64,000 bases of DNA from Devosia sp. Root685 (GCF_001427875.1 NZ_LMHK01000002.1:346049-410048), one strand, 5' to 3'; positions 15,468 to 27,200 are shown, counted from the first letter of the stretch. Made by a program: numbers and translations. The notes: generated by a model from the letters alone, not told the origin.

Positions 15468-16871
15468 ATGAAGAATTCTCTGCTTAAGGCGCTGCTACTT
15501 TCGGGCGTTGCGCTCTTTGCCCCTATCGCCGCCAGTGCCATGAGCCTGCGCGATGCCGTGCAGGTCGGTCTTGAGAGCAACCCGCAAATCGGCCAGGCCA
15601 TTCAAAACCACGATGCGACCGGTTTTGAACTGAAGCAGGCCCTCGGTCTCTACGCGCCGCGCGTCGATCTCGAAGCTTCGACCGGCGTCCAGATGTTGAA
15701 CACGCCGTCGCGCCGCGCGGCAGGCATCAACGACGATGCGTTGTTCCCCACCCAGATCGGCGTCGTCGCCTCGTTTGACCTTTACGACGGCGGCTTCCGC
15801 GACGCCGAAGTGCTGCGCCAGTCGGCCCGGGTCGATAGCGCATCCTATCGCGTACTCGAGCGCAGCGAATTTATCGCCCTGCAGATCGTCCGCGTCTATT
15901 ATCAGCTTATCCTGCAGCAGCAGATTGTCGACCTCAGCCGCCAGAACGTAACGTTCCACGAGGGTATCGTGAGCGACGTGGCGGCGGCCATCGACAGCGG
16001 CCAATTGACCGAGGCCGACCGTTTCCAGTCGATCGAGCGTATGGCCGCCGCACGGGCGCGCCTAACCGAGGCCGGCGTTGAGCTTGCCGCGGCCCAGATC
16101 GAATTCAGAAGCTATGTTGGCCTGATGCCCGGCGCCGTGAGCACACCGCCGCGCGCTTCCGGCTCCATTCCATCTTCGCTTGAAGTGCTGATCGCCAAGG
16201 CGATCCTGAACAATCCGCGCACCTTGACCGCTGCCGCGGACATCGACGCCGCCTCAGCGCTCGTCGATCAGGCCGAAGCAGGCCTCCGCCCCAAGCTGCT
16301 GCTCGAGGGCCGGGCCAATACCGGCTACGATATTTCGGGGACCAGTGATTTCACCTCCGACGCGAGCCTGAAACTTTCCATGCGCTGGAATATCTATGAC
16401 GGTGGCATCAAGGCCGCCGCGGTTCAGGAAGAAACGCGCCGCGAAAGCGAAGCCAAGCTCGCCTATGACCAGACGGTCCGCGAAGTCGAGCAGGCGATCC
16501 GTGAATCCTGGCTGCGCCTCCAAAGCCAGGGCGAACTCGCTTCGGTCTACGACCAGCAGCTTAACTCCTCGGCTGAACTCGTGACCTCCTATCGGGACCA
16601 GTTCAAGATCGGTGAGCGCTCGCTGCTCGACGTGCTCGATGCGCAGAATACCCGCGTCAACGTGCAGATCCTGCGCGAAACGGCCCGCTTCAGCGTCATG
16701 TTCGCCGAATATCGCGTGCTGGCGGCGAGCGGTACCCTGCTCGGTTTCATGGGTGTTCAGGCCCACAGCACTGCCGTGGCCGACTCGCGTGCCGCAATTA
16801 ATGCCAAGTCGTGGGAAGATTCAGAGCCACGCACACTGTCGCCGTTAACTATTCCGACACTCGGAAACTAG
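15468..16871 (+). CDS. lapE: TolC-family outer membrane protein of type I secretion (LapE-like)
   Basis: This 467-residue outer-membrane efflux protein has a signal peptide (LLSGVALFAPIAASAMSL, cut near residue 24) followed by the two TolC repeats rich in long helices: SLRDAVQVGLESNPQIGQA at the start and VREVEQAIRESWLRLQSQ in the second half. Conserved elements include FDLYDGG and MRWNIYDGG at the equatorial strands and GERSLLDVLDAQN in the last helix. It would form the trimeric outer-membrane channel for the adhesin. The ABC exporter gene begins 107 bp downstream, after a hairpin-forming spacer. Confidence 0.9.
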   Translation: MKNSLLKALLLSGVALFAPIAASAMSLRDAVQVGLESNPQIGQAIQNHDATGFELKQALGLYAPRVDLEASTGVQMLNTPSRRAAGINDDALFPTQIGVVASFDLYDGGFRDAEVLRQSARVDSASYRVLERSEFIALQIVRVYYQLILQQQIVDLSRQNVTFHEGIVSDVAAAIDSGQLTEADRFQSIERMAAARARLTEAGVELAAAQIEFRSYVGLMPGAVSTPPRASGSIPSSLEVLIAKAILNNPRTLTAAADIDAASALVDQAEAGLRPKLLLEGRANTGYDISGTSDFTSDASLKLSMRWNIYDGGIKAAAVQEETRRESEAKLAYDQTVREVEQAIRESWLRLQSQGELASVYDQQLNSSAELVTSYRDQFKIGERSLLDVLDAQNTRVNVQILRETARFSVMFAEYRVLAASGTLLGFMGVQAHSTAVADSRAAINAKSWEDSEPRTLSPLTIPTLGN

Positions 16872-16895
16872 TTCGGCGCCATATTTACGCCTTTT

Positions 16896-16938
16896 GGACA
16901 GGTCCATGCTAAAATGCTGGACTGTCGTGGGCCTGTCC
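16896..16938 (+). promoter_or_regulatory. Hairpin between lapE-like and lapB-like genes
   Basis: GGACAGG (16896-16902) pairs with CCTGTCC (16932-16938), and an inner TCCA/TGGA pair is possible. No T-run follows, so it is more likely an RNA-processing or mRNA-stability element than a terminator. Confidence 0.35.
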
Positions 16939-16978
16939 GGAAGTGCACCATGCTTAACTTGAGAATGGCAGACTAGTC

Positions 16979-19123
16979 ATGTCCGCCGTTTCCCCTACCG
17001 ACACACCAGGGAATGGGAGCCAGGATCCCGTTCTCGATTGCGTTCGCTTTCTCGCCCGCGCCTGGCGCAAAGCGGACTCGCCGTCGACATTGACCGCGGG
17101 CCTGCCGCTCAGGGATGGGCTGATGGATGTCAGCCTGATCGAGGCGGCATTTGCCCGCATCGGCGTGACGGTCCGGCCGGTCAACGAGGCGCTGTCCCGT
17201 TTAAAGGACTATGATTTTCCTGCCATTATGCTCCCGGGCGACCGGCCACCGCTGGTGATCCTGCGCAAGGTCGGCTGGCGCATGTATCGGGTCTATGACC
17301 CGCTGGTTGGCGTTGAGCAAAATATCGATGCAAGAACGCTCGGCGCCCGGCGCGTTGCGAGCTTTCTCTGCGCTTTTCCCAATTTCGAGAATGTGCAGGA
17401 CTATTCCGGCCATCGCTTTGCGCGCAGCGGCCACTGGTTCTGGTCGGTGATCCGCGGCCACACGCTGAGCATCTGGTATGTTCTATTGGCCGCGGCCTTC
17501 ATCAATGTCTTCGCGCTGGCCTTCCCGCTTTTCACCATGAATGTCTACGACCGGGTGCTGCCGAATTCGGCCCAGACCACCATGTGGGTGCTGGCCATCG
17601 GGGTGGCGCTGGTCTCGATTTTCGATCTGTTGCTGAAACTGGCGCGTGCCGGCGTGATCGAGTTTGTCGGACGCTCCATCGACTTCCGCCTGTCCTCGGC
17701 CCTGTTCGACCGGGTGCTCAACACCCCGATGGCGAACCGGCCGGCCTCGACCGGCGCCTTTGTCAGCCGTATCGGCCAATATGAAGTGCTGCGCGAATTC
17801 GTCGCCGCCAGCACGCTGGTCATGTTCGTCGATGCCCTGTTCCTGGGCATTTTTGCCTATATCATTGCGCTGCTGGTCGGCTGGCTGGTGGTCTTTCCGC
17901 TCATTGCCGGGGTCATTGCCCTGGGCATGACGCTGGTTGTCGGCATGTTGTCAGGCCGGGCCGTCAAGTCGGCCCTCGCCGAATCCTCTGCGCGCAATGC
18001 CGTTCTCGTGGAGGCGCTCACCAGCGCCCAAACCGTAAAAGCCTCGCGCGCCGAAGGGCAATTGCTGCGCCGCTGGGAAGCGGCGGTGCTCGCTTCGTCG
18101 CACACGCAGGATCAGTTGCGCATGCTGCAATCGGTCGCCACCAATTCGACCGCCGCGCTATCCCAGCTTTCCCTTGTCGGCATCATTGTCGGCGGCTCCT
18201 ATGCCTTCACGACTGGCGACGTGACCACCGGCGCCATTATCGCCGCCATGATGCTGTCGAACCGGCTGATCGCGCCGATCGGGCTGATCGCGGCGACGCT
18301 GCTGCGCGCCCGCACGGCCATGGAGGCCTACCAGACCGTCGACTCTATCATGAAGCTGCCCGACGAGCGGCCGAACCGGCAGAACCAGACCCAGCGCGTC
18401 GTGCAGACCGGGCGGATGTCGTTCAACAAAATTCGCTTCGCCTATCCGGGCACCAAGGTTTTCGTGCTCGATGGCATCTCTTTTTCAGTCAAGCCCGGCG
18501 AGAAGGTGGGCATTATCGGCCGTATCGGCTCGGGTAAAACCACGATCGGCCGGCTGCTGGTCAATTTCCATCGCGCCAGCGAAGGCGAGGTATCGATCGA
18601 CGGCATCGATATCGACCAATATCATCCCGACGATCTGCGCCGCGCCGTGGGCTTCGTGGTCCAGGACCCCGAACTGTTCAACGGCACGGTGCGCGACAAT
18701 ATTCTGATGAGCGATCCCGGCGCCACCGAGGAGCGCCTCCTCACCGCCGCGCGGCGTGCCGGGGTCGAAGACTTCGTCTCCCGTCACCCCCAGGGCTATG
18801 ACATGCCGGTGGGCGAGCGCGGCATGTTGCTCTCGGGCGGCCAGCGGCAGGCGATCGCCCTGGCGCGCGCCATGCTCGTCGAGCCCAAAATCCTCTTCCT
18901 CGATGAGCCATCCAGTTCCATGGATCTTGCCACCGAGCGGCAGTTGATCAAGCATCTCGAAACCAGCATGACGCCCGACCAGACGGTGCTGATCGCGACG
19001 CACCGCTATAGCCTCCTCTCGCTGGTGTCGCGGCTTCTCGTCATCGACAATGGCCGCCTGATCGCCGATGGTCCCAAGGATGAGGTCCTGACCCAGCTGC
19101 GCAGCCGGGGAGAAGGGGCGTGA
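16979..19123 (+). CDS. lapB: Type I secretion ABC exporter with inactive C39-like domain (LapB-like)
   Basis: This 714-residue inner-membrane exporter has three parts. The N-terminal C39-like domain (about 15-140) keeps a Q-x4-D-C box at residues 15-21, but the catalytic His position reads PPLVIL, so it should bind substrate rather than cleave it. A membrane domain spans about 155-440. The nucleotide-binding domain has Walker A GRIGSGKTT, signature LLSGGQRQ, Walker B ILFLDEPSSSMD and the switch His in IATHR. This is the architecture of LapB/LssB exporters of giant adhesins. Its stop overlaps the start of the adaptor gene (GTGA). Confidence 0.9.
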   Translation: MSAVSPTDTPGNGSQDPVLDCVRFLARAWRKADSPSTLTAGLPLRDGLMDVSLIEAAFARIGVTVRPVNEALSRLKDYDFPAIMLPGDRPPLVILRKVGWRMYRVYDPLVGVEQNIDARTLGARRVASFLCAFPNFENVQDYSGHRFARSGHWFWSVIRGHTLSIWYVLLAAAFINVFALAFPLFTMNVYDRVLPNSAQTTMWVLAIGVALVSIFDLLLKLARAGVIEFVGRSIDFRLSSALFDRVLNTPMANRPASTGAFVSRIGQYEVLREFVAASTLVMFVDALFLGIFAYIIALLVGWLVVFPLIAGVIALGMTLVVGMLSGRAVKSALAESSARNAVLVEALTSAQTVKASRAEGQLLRRWEAAVLASSHTQDQLRMLQSVATNSTAALSQLSLVGIIVGGSYAFTTGDVTTGAIIAAMMLSNRLIAPIGLIAATLLRARTAMEAYQTVDSIMKLPDERPNRQNQTQRVVQTGRMSFNKIRFAYPGTKVFVLDGISFSVKPGEKVGIIGRIGSGKTTIGRLLVNFHRASEGEVSIDGIDIDQYHPDDLRRAVGFVVQDPELFNGTVRDNILMSDPGATEERLLTAARRAGVEDFVSRHPQGYDMPVGERGMLLSGGQRQAIALARAMLVEPKILFLDEPSSSMDLATERQLIKHLETSMTPDQTVLIATHRYSLLSLVSRLLVIDNGRLIADGPKDEVLTQLRSRGEGA

Positions 19124-20448
19124 ATATGCCGGGCCCTGGAAACCAGAAGACGCGGGACTATTACCTGCCGACCGAAAAGCCGCCGCGCTCCTGGACCTAT
19201 GTCATCGTCATCGTCGTCGCCACGCTCTCGGCCTTCCTCGTCTGGGCCAACTGGGCCGAAGTCGACCAGATCAGCCGGGCGGAAGGCAAAGTCATTCCCT
19301 CGGGCAAGACCCAGATCATCCAGAGCGCCGAGCCCGGTGTGGTCAGCGATATTCTCGTACGCTCGGGCGAGCAGGTTTCTGCCGGGCAATTGCTGATCCG
19401 GCTCGATGATACCAACACCGCTTCGAGCGCCGGGGAAGTCGAGGCGCGTGTGCTGGCACTGCAGGCGCAGACCGAACGGCTGCGCGTCGAGAGCCAAAGC
19501 TTGCCCATCGAAGCCTATCGCTGCCCGAACCTGGTGGCTTTGCAGGCGCCGGAGGTTTGTGATGCCGAGATCGAGCTCCTGAAATCCCGCCTCGAAAACC
19601 TGACCAGCACCACCGATGTGCTGGCCCAGCGCGTCGAACAGCGCCAGCGCGAAATCAACGAGCTTGCCGCCAACAAGACCCGGCTGCAGAACAGCCTCGA
19701 TATCTCTCAGCAGCGCCTCGACCTGATTGCTCCGATGGCGCAGAGAGGCCTCGCGGCCCAGACCGATCTCCTGACCTTGCAGGCTGAAGTTGCTGATATC
19801 ACCGGCCAGATCGCGGCATCGGCCGAAAGCGCCGGGCGCCTCAACGCCGCCCTCCGCGAAGCGCAATTGCAGGTGCAACAGGCCGACCGTCAGTTCCGCC
19901 AGGAGGCCCTGTCCGAACTGACGCAACGCCGCGCCGAACTGGCAAGCGCCGAACAGCAATTGCGCGGCGCGACCGATCGGGTAAGCCGCACCGAAATTCG
20001 CTCGCCCGTCGATGGCATCGTCAACAGCATCGACGTGTCGACGATCGGCGCCGTGGTGCAGGCCGGCGCAAGACTGATGGACATCGTGCCCAAGTCCGAT
20101 TTCCTGCTCGTCGAAGCAAGGCTGAAGCCGGCGGATGTCGCCTTCGTCATTCCGGGCCAATTGGCCCGCATCAAGTTCAGCGCCTATGATTTCTCCATTT
20201 ATGGCGGCATCGAGGGCATAGTCGACAATGTCGGCGCCGACAGCATCGTCGATCAGAACACGCGCGAAACCTATTATCTCGTCACGGTGCGCGCCGACAA
20301 AACCTCGCTCGACTATAGGGGGCAGGAACTTCAGGTTCTGCCCGGCATGGTGAGCACGATCGATATTATCACCGGCCACCATTCGATCCTCCAATATTTG
20401 CTGAAGCCCATCAACAAGGTGCGGCAGGAGGCATTGATTGAGCGATAG
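19120..20448 (+). CDS. lapC: HlyD-family membrane fusion protein of type I secretion (LapC-like)
   Basis: This adaptor has 442 residues from a GTG at 19120, which overlaps the exporter stop, or 440 from the ATG at 19126; both have an upstream purine-rich ribosome site. A single membrane anchor (TYVIVIVVATLSAFLVWANW, about 26-45) is followed by a lipoyl-like half (EGKVIPSGKTQIIQSAEPG), a long coiled-coil hairpin at about 150-290 with many Gln, Glu and Leu, and the second lipoyl half with TEIRSPVDGIVNSIDVSTIG. The C-terminal beta region ends in VLPGMVSTIDIITGHHSILQ, the HlyD/LapC hallmark. It bridges the ABC exporter and the TolC-like channel. Confidence 0.9.
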   Translation: MNMPGPGNQKTRDYYLPTEKPPRSWTYVIVIVVATLSAFLVWANWAEVDQISRAEGKVIPSGKTQIIQSAEPGVVSDILVRSGEQVSAGQLLIRLDDTNTASSAGEVEARVLALQAQTERLRVESQSLPIEAYRCPNLVALQAPEVCDAEIELLKSRLENLTSTTDVLAQRVEQRQREINELAANKTRLQNSLDISQQRLDLIAPMAQRGLAAQTDLLTLQAEVADITGQIAASAESAGRLNAALREAQLQVQQADRQFRQEALSELTQRRAELASAEQQLRGATDRVSRTEIRSPVDGIVNSIDVSTIGAVVQAGARLMDIVPKSDFLLVEARLKPADVAFVIPGQLARIKFSAYDFSIYGGIEGIVDNVGADSIVDQNTRETYYLVTVRADKTSLDYRGQELQVLPGMVSTIDIITGHHSILQYLLKPINKVRQEALIER

Positions 20449-21061
20449 CCTCGAGGGACAGGAGGGCCAACCGGAAGCTGGCGCCGAAGGCGCGGCGGAC
20501 TGGGCAGTCCCCGTGTTCCGCACCATCAACACGCCATCCGGCCGGCACGCCTTGAGGCTGGAAGCAGCGTTCTGGGATGGCCTCGCGCGCCTCGCGCAAC
20601 ACGAAGGCCGCAAGACGACCGATCTCGTCCGCGAGCTTGTCGTGCTCGACCGTGGCGTGGGCGCGAACCTGTCGAGCACCATTCGCAGTGCGGTGGTCAA
20701 GCGCCTGCTCGACCGCGACGCGGCGCTGGCGCCGCTGACCGCGCCGCTGGCGCTGGTCAAGTTGATGCAATTGGCGCCCCTGCCCTCCTTCGCGCTCAAC
20801 CGCGCGAAAACCCTGGTGCGGGTCAACGAGGAATTCGTGCGCTATCTGCGCAACGCCCTCTCCAAGACCGGGCCGGTCGAAAAGGCGCAATTAAAGCTCG
20901 ATCAGGCGGCGGAAACCCTTTTTGCCGAGATTGCCCCGGGCACCGCGGTCGAATGCGGAATTTCGATCCGGCTCGACAATCACGAGCATCGCACGCAGGC
21001 CCGCATCGTCATTCCGCCGGCTCTTTCCCACCCCATTCTGGTGGGCTTCATCAGCCACTGA
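20438..21061 (+). CDS. Ribbon-helix-helix domain protein encoded in the adhesin secretion operon
   Basis: This 207-residue protein starts at a TTG with a perfect AGGAGG six bases upstream and overlaps the end of the adaptor gene by 11 bp, so it is translationally coupled. Residues about 36-92 match the RHH_4 type of ribbon-helix-helix domain: HALRLEAAFWDGLARLAQHE, then TTDLVREL and NLSSTIRSAVVKRLLDR. The remaining 110 residues are not recognised. RHH_4 proteins are presumed DNA-binding, and two matching palindromes lie in the adjacent adhesin promoter region. Control of the adhesin gene is therefore a reasonable hypothesis, not shown. Confidence 0.7.
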   Translation: MSDSLEGQEGQPEAGAEGAADWAVPVFRTINTPSGRHALRLEAAFWDGLARLAQHEGRKTTDLVRELVVLDRGVGANLSSTIRSAVVKRLLDRDAALAPLTAPLALVKLMQLAPLPSFALNRAKTLVRVNEEFVRYLRNALSKTGPVEKAQLKLDQAAETLFAEIAPGTAVECGISIRLDNHEHRTQARIVIPPALSHPILVGFISH

Positions 21062-21078
21062 ACCGCTTCAAGCAAAAT

Positions 21079-21147
21079 GGCATATCTGGGTATGCCTGTG
21101 AAGTTAAGGTTAAGTAAATAACTTGTATTCTAGCATATCGGGATATG
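21079..21147. promoter_or_regulatory. Two matching palindromes upstream of the adhesin gene
   Basis: CATATCTGGGTATG (21081-21094, inside the wider GGCATA..TATGCC at 21079-21096) and CATATCGGGATATG (21134-21147) agree at 12 of 14 bases. Their start-to-start distance of 53 bp is about five helical turns. They are candidate operators for the RHH protein just upstream or for another regulator. Confidence 0.55.
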
Positions 21148-21236
21148 TGTTCGACTATTGGTACCAATTGAGGTCAAAAAAGCAAGCCTGTAATGTCGCC
21201 CCAAAATAGCAGCACTTTTGCCGCGAGGGGTTCATT

Positions 21237-24200
21237 ATGGTCGAGCGTATCGGGAACGAAGAAGGCATCGAGTTTGGCGCCAACAACGAGGCAGCCGAAA
21301 CCATCCTTGTAGCCCAGGCAGACACCGGCACAGCGGCCCAGCCGGCGCCCACGCCAATCGAGACGGTGATCGAGGTCAGCGACGGGTCGATCCTCCGCTT
21401 GCCCGATGGCGCCAGCATCGATCAGCCTCGGACAAATGGCGCGGATCTCGAATTCGTTCAGCCCGATGGCTCCGTGATCGTTGTGCCAAATGGAGCCATC
21501 GAAGGTCTCACCATCATGCTCGGCGCGGTTGAAATCCCGCCCCTGACCGTCGCAGCCCTGTTTGAAGCCAGCAATATCCAGACCGCAGCGGGTCCCGGCG
21601 GCGCGGGCGCTGCGAGTTCGGGCGGCAATTTCGAAGTTCCGGTCGGCGGCATCGGTGACGCGTTCGCCCTGGGCAACCTGCTCGACCCTACCGAACTCGC
21701 TTTCGGAACCCCCGACTTCGACGAGCTGTTTCCAGCAAACTCGCGCCCGCGCTTCGGTTCGGACATGTTCGGTCTGGCCCTTTCGGAAGAAGGCCTGACC
21801 TTTGGTATTCCCGACGCGAACCCGTTTGGATCCGATACCACCGACAACCCCTACTTCCTCGTCAATCTTGGCGCCTCGGATCCTGATGGCGACCCGCTGA
21901 CATTCACGTTCGGTCAGCCGAACGTGACGCTGTTCTCGAACGGCCAGGAAGTCGTCTGGGAAGGCGTCGGCACTGACCACATCATTGGCCGTGCCGGTGG
22001 CCTGACCGTCATCGACATCACCGTCGGTGGTCCGACCGGTATCGTCTTCATCCGCCTGATGCAGCCGGTCGATCACCCCGCGCAGGGCGAAGACGTCCTG
22101 ACGTTCGGCCTGACGGTTACCGCCAATGACGGTCGTGGCGGCACCGCGACGACGACCATTAACATCGGCATCGAGGACGATAGCCAGATCATCGGCGCTT
22201 CGACCTCCGTTTCGGTGGACGAAGACGGGCTGTCCGGCGGCGTCAACAACACCACATCGCCCGGCGACAACAATGATGCCAACCGCACGAGCGCAACGGG
22301 TTCTCTCAATATCCGCTGGGGCGCTGATAACGGCGATGCGGCTGACGGCACCAATGAGGACGGCAGTTTTGCTCAGGATACGGTCGGCCGCGCGGTATTC
22401 TTCTCCCAGGCCGACTTCGACGCCTTTGTCACCGCCAATGGCGGCTTGAAATCTGGCGGCCAGTCGCTGCAGTTCACGCTGTCCAACAACGGCACCATCA
22501 TCACAGCCCAGATCGCCGGCAATGAAGGTGCCGCAGGCACGCCGATTTTCCGCATTTCCCTGTCCGATGATGGTGCTGGCCAGTACAAGTTCCAGCTTCT
22601 CGGCCAGCTCGATCATCCGCAGAACTCTGACGGCGAGTCGGAGTCCTCGTCCGGCGGCTTCGAGGACGACATCGTCCTCAACCTCACCTTCACCAGCAAA
22701 GACGCCGACGGCGATCTCGCTGGCGGCAAGTTCACCGTCGTCATCGACGACGACATGCCGGTGGTGAATATCGTCGCAACTGAATCCAGCGTGACGCACG
22801 ACGAAAGCGCCTGGCCGCAAAACCCCCTCTGGAGCATCTTCGGACCTGGCGGCGACAAGGACGACAATGACGTCGGTGTCGTTGCCTCCATCCTGCGGGT
22901 CTCGCAGTATTTCGCTGGTGTCGAGCACACCGGTAACGATGCGGATGTCTCGGACGCCGCCAAATTCTTCTTCCATGGCGCCATCGGCTATGCCGAGAGC
23001 AGCAAAGCCCTCATCTCGGTGGACGTCGCCTTTGGCGCCGACGGTGCAGCTGCGACGAACTCACTGGTCTACTCCCTGGTGCTGGGCAATGCGGTATCGT
23101 CTGGCCTCGTGACGACTGAAGGCCAGCAGATCTACCTGTTTGAAGAAAATGGCGTGATCGTCGGCCGCGTCGGTGGCTCGGAAGGTCCTGCGGCCATCGC
23201 ACTCTATGTCGATGCCGACACCGGCAAAGTGACGATCGCCCAGTGGCTCTCGCTGCAGCACCACAACATCAACAGCCACGACGAATTGACGAGCCTCGTG
23301 CAAGGCGCCGTGCTGGTGAAGGTAACGGCAACGGACGGCGACGGCGACTCCGCATCGGCCAGCGCCGATATCTCGACCCAGGTTCGCTTTGAGGACGATG
23401 GCCCGACGCTGGAGTGGTTCTCTGTCCGCTCGAAGGTCAGCATCTCCCACGACGAAACTCCCGGCGTCGATACCGATGCCAACGACACTTCGACCGACGT
23501 ATCGAGCCTCTTCACCGGCATTGCCGGCGGCAACGATCCCCATGTCGCCGGCACCGGCGCCATCGGCTACGCGCAGGTTTCCGGCAATTCTCTGTTCAGC
23601 ATCGATGTCGAGTTTGGCTCTGACGGCATGCACAGCTCAGGCGGCTATAAGTTTGCGCTGTCCGTCGGCGAGGCCACCACTGCCCTCAAGACCACCGAGG
23701 GCAACGCGATCCGCCTCGAACTCGATGCGGATGGCCGCATCGTGGGTATCGTCGTTGGCGGGCCGTTCAGTGGCCAGGCCGCTTTTGCCCTCCATGTGGA
23801 TGCGGCAACGGGCGATGTGACGCTGGCGCAGTATCTGTCGCTGCAGCACAACAATACCGGCAATCATGATGAATCGACCTGGTTGGCGGCGAACAATATC
23901 CGCGTCACGCTGACGGTCACCGATGGCGATGGCGACACCTCGTCCAAGACGGTCAATTTCGGCAGCAAGGTCGGCTTCCAGGACGATGGTCCGAAAGTCA
24001 CCGAGTTCAAACTTGGCCAGAATGCCGGCCTCGTGCATGACGAGACCCCGGGCAAGGACGGCAGTTCCAACGACACCCACACGACCTATGCTTCGCTGTT
24101 CTCGAGCGTCGTCAATCAAGGCCAAGACAATGACGTTCCGCCCTCCGGCCCTGGCGCCATCGGCTATGCCCAGGTCTCGGGCGCCAACATGTTCTCTTAC

Positions 24201-27200
24201 GGCGTCAATTATGGCGCCGATGGCAAGGCGGCGACCGACGGACTGAAATTCTCTCTCGCTATCGGTTCCGCCACCACCACGCTGAAGACGACCGAAGGTC
24301 TGTCGATCAAGCTGTTCCTCGAAGGCGACATCATCGTCGGCCGCTATGAGAGCACCGGCAATAACACGATCAACGCCCTGGACAAGGCGGCCTTCGCCAT
24401 TCACATCGACCCGGTAACCGGCAACCTGACGCTGGTCCAATACGTCTCGCTGCAGCATCCGGACGGTGGCGACAGCTATAATGAAGCGATCTACTTCGCT
24501 GCCAACAATGTGCAGGTGACGTTGACCGCCAAGGACGGCGACGGCGATACCCACAGCGCCACAGTTGATGTGGGCGGCACGATCGGCTTCCGCGACGACG
24601 GCCCATGCGTCGATGTCAGCCGCGACCGCGGTGCTGATCTCGACAAGCTCAAAGTCGTTCTGGATGAAACCACGCCCGGCGGCGTCCCGAATGACAATAC
24701 CGGCAATTCGACCTGGTCGCTCAAGACCGATCCGAGCCAGGCAGTGGCCATCGGCCTCGTCAAGACCAGCGCTAATGGCCATGGCACTGTTGCCGGCCTC
24801 TTCGACATCGACGCTAATGGTGGTGCAGACGGCATCCAGAGCGTCGTCAAGGCGTTCAGCTTCGAACTGCGCGACGACAATGGCAAGCTGGTGACCAATT
24901 CAACCACGGGCGTAAAGACCACTATGGTTGTCACCGATGTTGGTGCCAGCCCGCTAGGCAACATGACGGACGCCGCCCGCACGATCTGGCTCTATCGCCA
25001 GGACGACGGCACCATTATCGGCCGTATCGGCAATGGCACGAACACTCCTAACGACGACTATATCGCGCTCCGCATCACCCTGTCTGGCGACCCCAGCAAT
25101 CCGCAGTTCACCGTCGAGCAGTTCCTGCCGATTTCGCACCCGTATGGTGGCAGCTCGCACGACGAGGGCGTTTCGCTCAAGTTCAGCGACAGCGACGCAA
25201 GCCTCTCGGTCAAGCTGACGGTTACCGTGACCGACAAGGACGGCGATGTCGCTTCGGACTCGGAATCCGTCAAGGTCATCGGCGACAAGACCTCGATCGT
25301 CGAAATCCAAGACGACGGCCCGAGCATTTCCGGCACCGCGTCCGGCCTGAAGCTCTCCCACGACGAAACCTCGGGCATCGACGGCGATGCCAACGATGTG
25401 TCATCCAACCTGTCCACGCTGTTCAACTCGGTCTTGAACAAGGGCAACGACCCCCACGTCAACAACACTTTCGAGCCGGCCATCGGCTATGCGCAGACCT
25501 CGGGCTCCGTTCTCAATCTGACGATTGACTACGGCAGCGATGGCGCCAGGGACGGCAAGTCCATTGAATACGAAATCTTCGTAAAGTCCGGCAAGACGGG
25601 CCTGCAGACCACCGAAGGCAAGGATATTCAGCTTTTTGTCGAGGGCGGCATCATTGTCGGCCGTTATGACGCGAACAACGGCACGGTTTCCTCGGCGGAT
25701 CCGGCCGCATTCGCGATCCACTTCGACCAGACGACGGGCAAGATGACCCTCGTCCAGTATGTTTCGCTGAAGCACCTGGATACCGGTTCGCACGATGAAT
25801 CCGTGTCGCTCAAGGCCGACGACATCCAGATCAAGATCACCGTCACCGATGGCGACGGCGACAAGGCGGACACCACTGTCAAGATCGGCAACATCGTCAG
25901 CTTCCAGGACGATGGTCCGGCGATCTCCAACTTCAGGCTCGGTCAGAACGCCGGCCTCGTCCATGACGAGACGCCCGGGCGCGATGGCAGCTCCAACGAT
26001 ACCAACACGAACCACGCTTCCCTGTTCTCGACCGTGGTCAATCAGGGCCAGGACAACGACGTGCCTCCTGCTGGCGCTGGTCCCATCGGCTATGCCAGCG
26101 TGTCGGGTTCCAATATGTTCTCTTATGGCGTCAACTACGGCGCCGACGGCAAGGCAACGACGGACGGCCTGAAATTCGCGCTGTCCATCGGCTCCGCCGA
26201 CACCACGCTCAAGACCACCGAAGGTCTGTCGATCAGGCTGTTCCTTGAGGGCGACATCATTGTCGGCCGCTACGACAGTACCGGCGACAGCAATATCGAC
26301 GCATCCGACAAAGCCGCTTTCGCGATCCATATCGATCCGGCGACTGGCGATATGACGCTCGTGCAGTATGTGTCGCTGCAGCACCCGGACGGCGGCGCCA
26401 GCTATAACGAAGCCATTTACCTCGCCGCCAACAATGTGCAGGTGACGTTGACCGCCAAGGATGGCGATAGCGACACCCACAGCGCCACCGCCAATGTGGG
26501 CGGCGCGATCGGCTTCCGCGACGACGGCCCGAGCGTGGATGTCAGCCGCGATTCCCATGCCGACCTCGACAAGCTCAAAGTCGTTCTGGATGAAACCACG
26601 CCCGGCGGGGTCCCGAATGACAATACCGGCACCTCCGAATGGTCGCTGAAGACTGACCCGAACCTGGCTGTCGCCATCGGCATCGTAACGACCAGCGCAA
26701 GCGGGAGCGGCACCGTAAACGGTCTCTTCGACATCGCCACCAATGGCGGTGCGGACGGGCTGCAAAGCACCGAAAAGGCGTTCAGCTTCGAACTGCGCGA
26801 CGACAACGGCAAGCTGGTGACCAATTCGACCACTGGCGTCGAGACCAATCTGGTCGTTACACCGGCCGGGACCGACCTCGGCGGCATGTCGACCGCAGCG
26901 CGCACCATCTGGCTCTACCGCCAGGACGACGGCACGATCATTGGCCGTATCGGCAAGGGCACTGGCGCAACCACCGACGATTTCATCGCGCTCAGGATCA
27001 CCCTGACCGGCGATCCGAGCAATCCGCAGTTCACCGTCGAGCAATTCCTGCCGATCACCCACCCAACCGGTGGCAGCTCGCATGACGAAAGCGTATCGCT
27101 GAAGTTCGACGACAAAGACGCAAGCCTGTCGATCAAACTGACCGTTACCGTGACCGACAAGGACGGCGATGTCGCTTCGGACTCGGAATCCGTCAAGGTC

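Noticed and set aside
16979..17400. Functional C39 peptidase domain in the exporter
   Set aside because: A Q-x4-D-C box is present, but the catalytic histidine region reads PPLVIL, and the substrate has no double-glycine leader.
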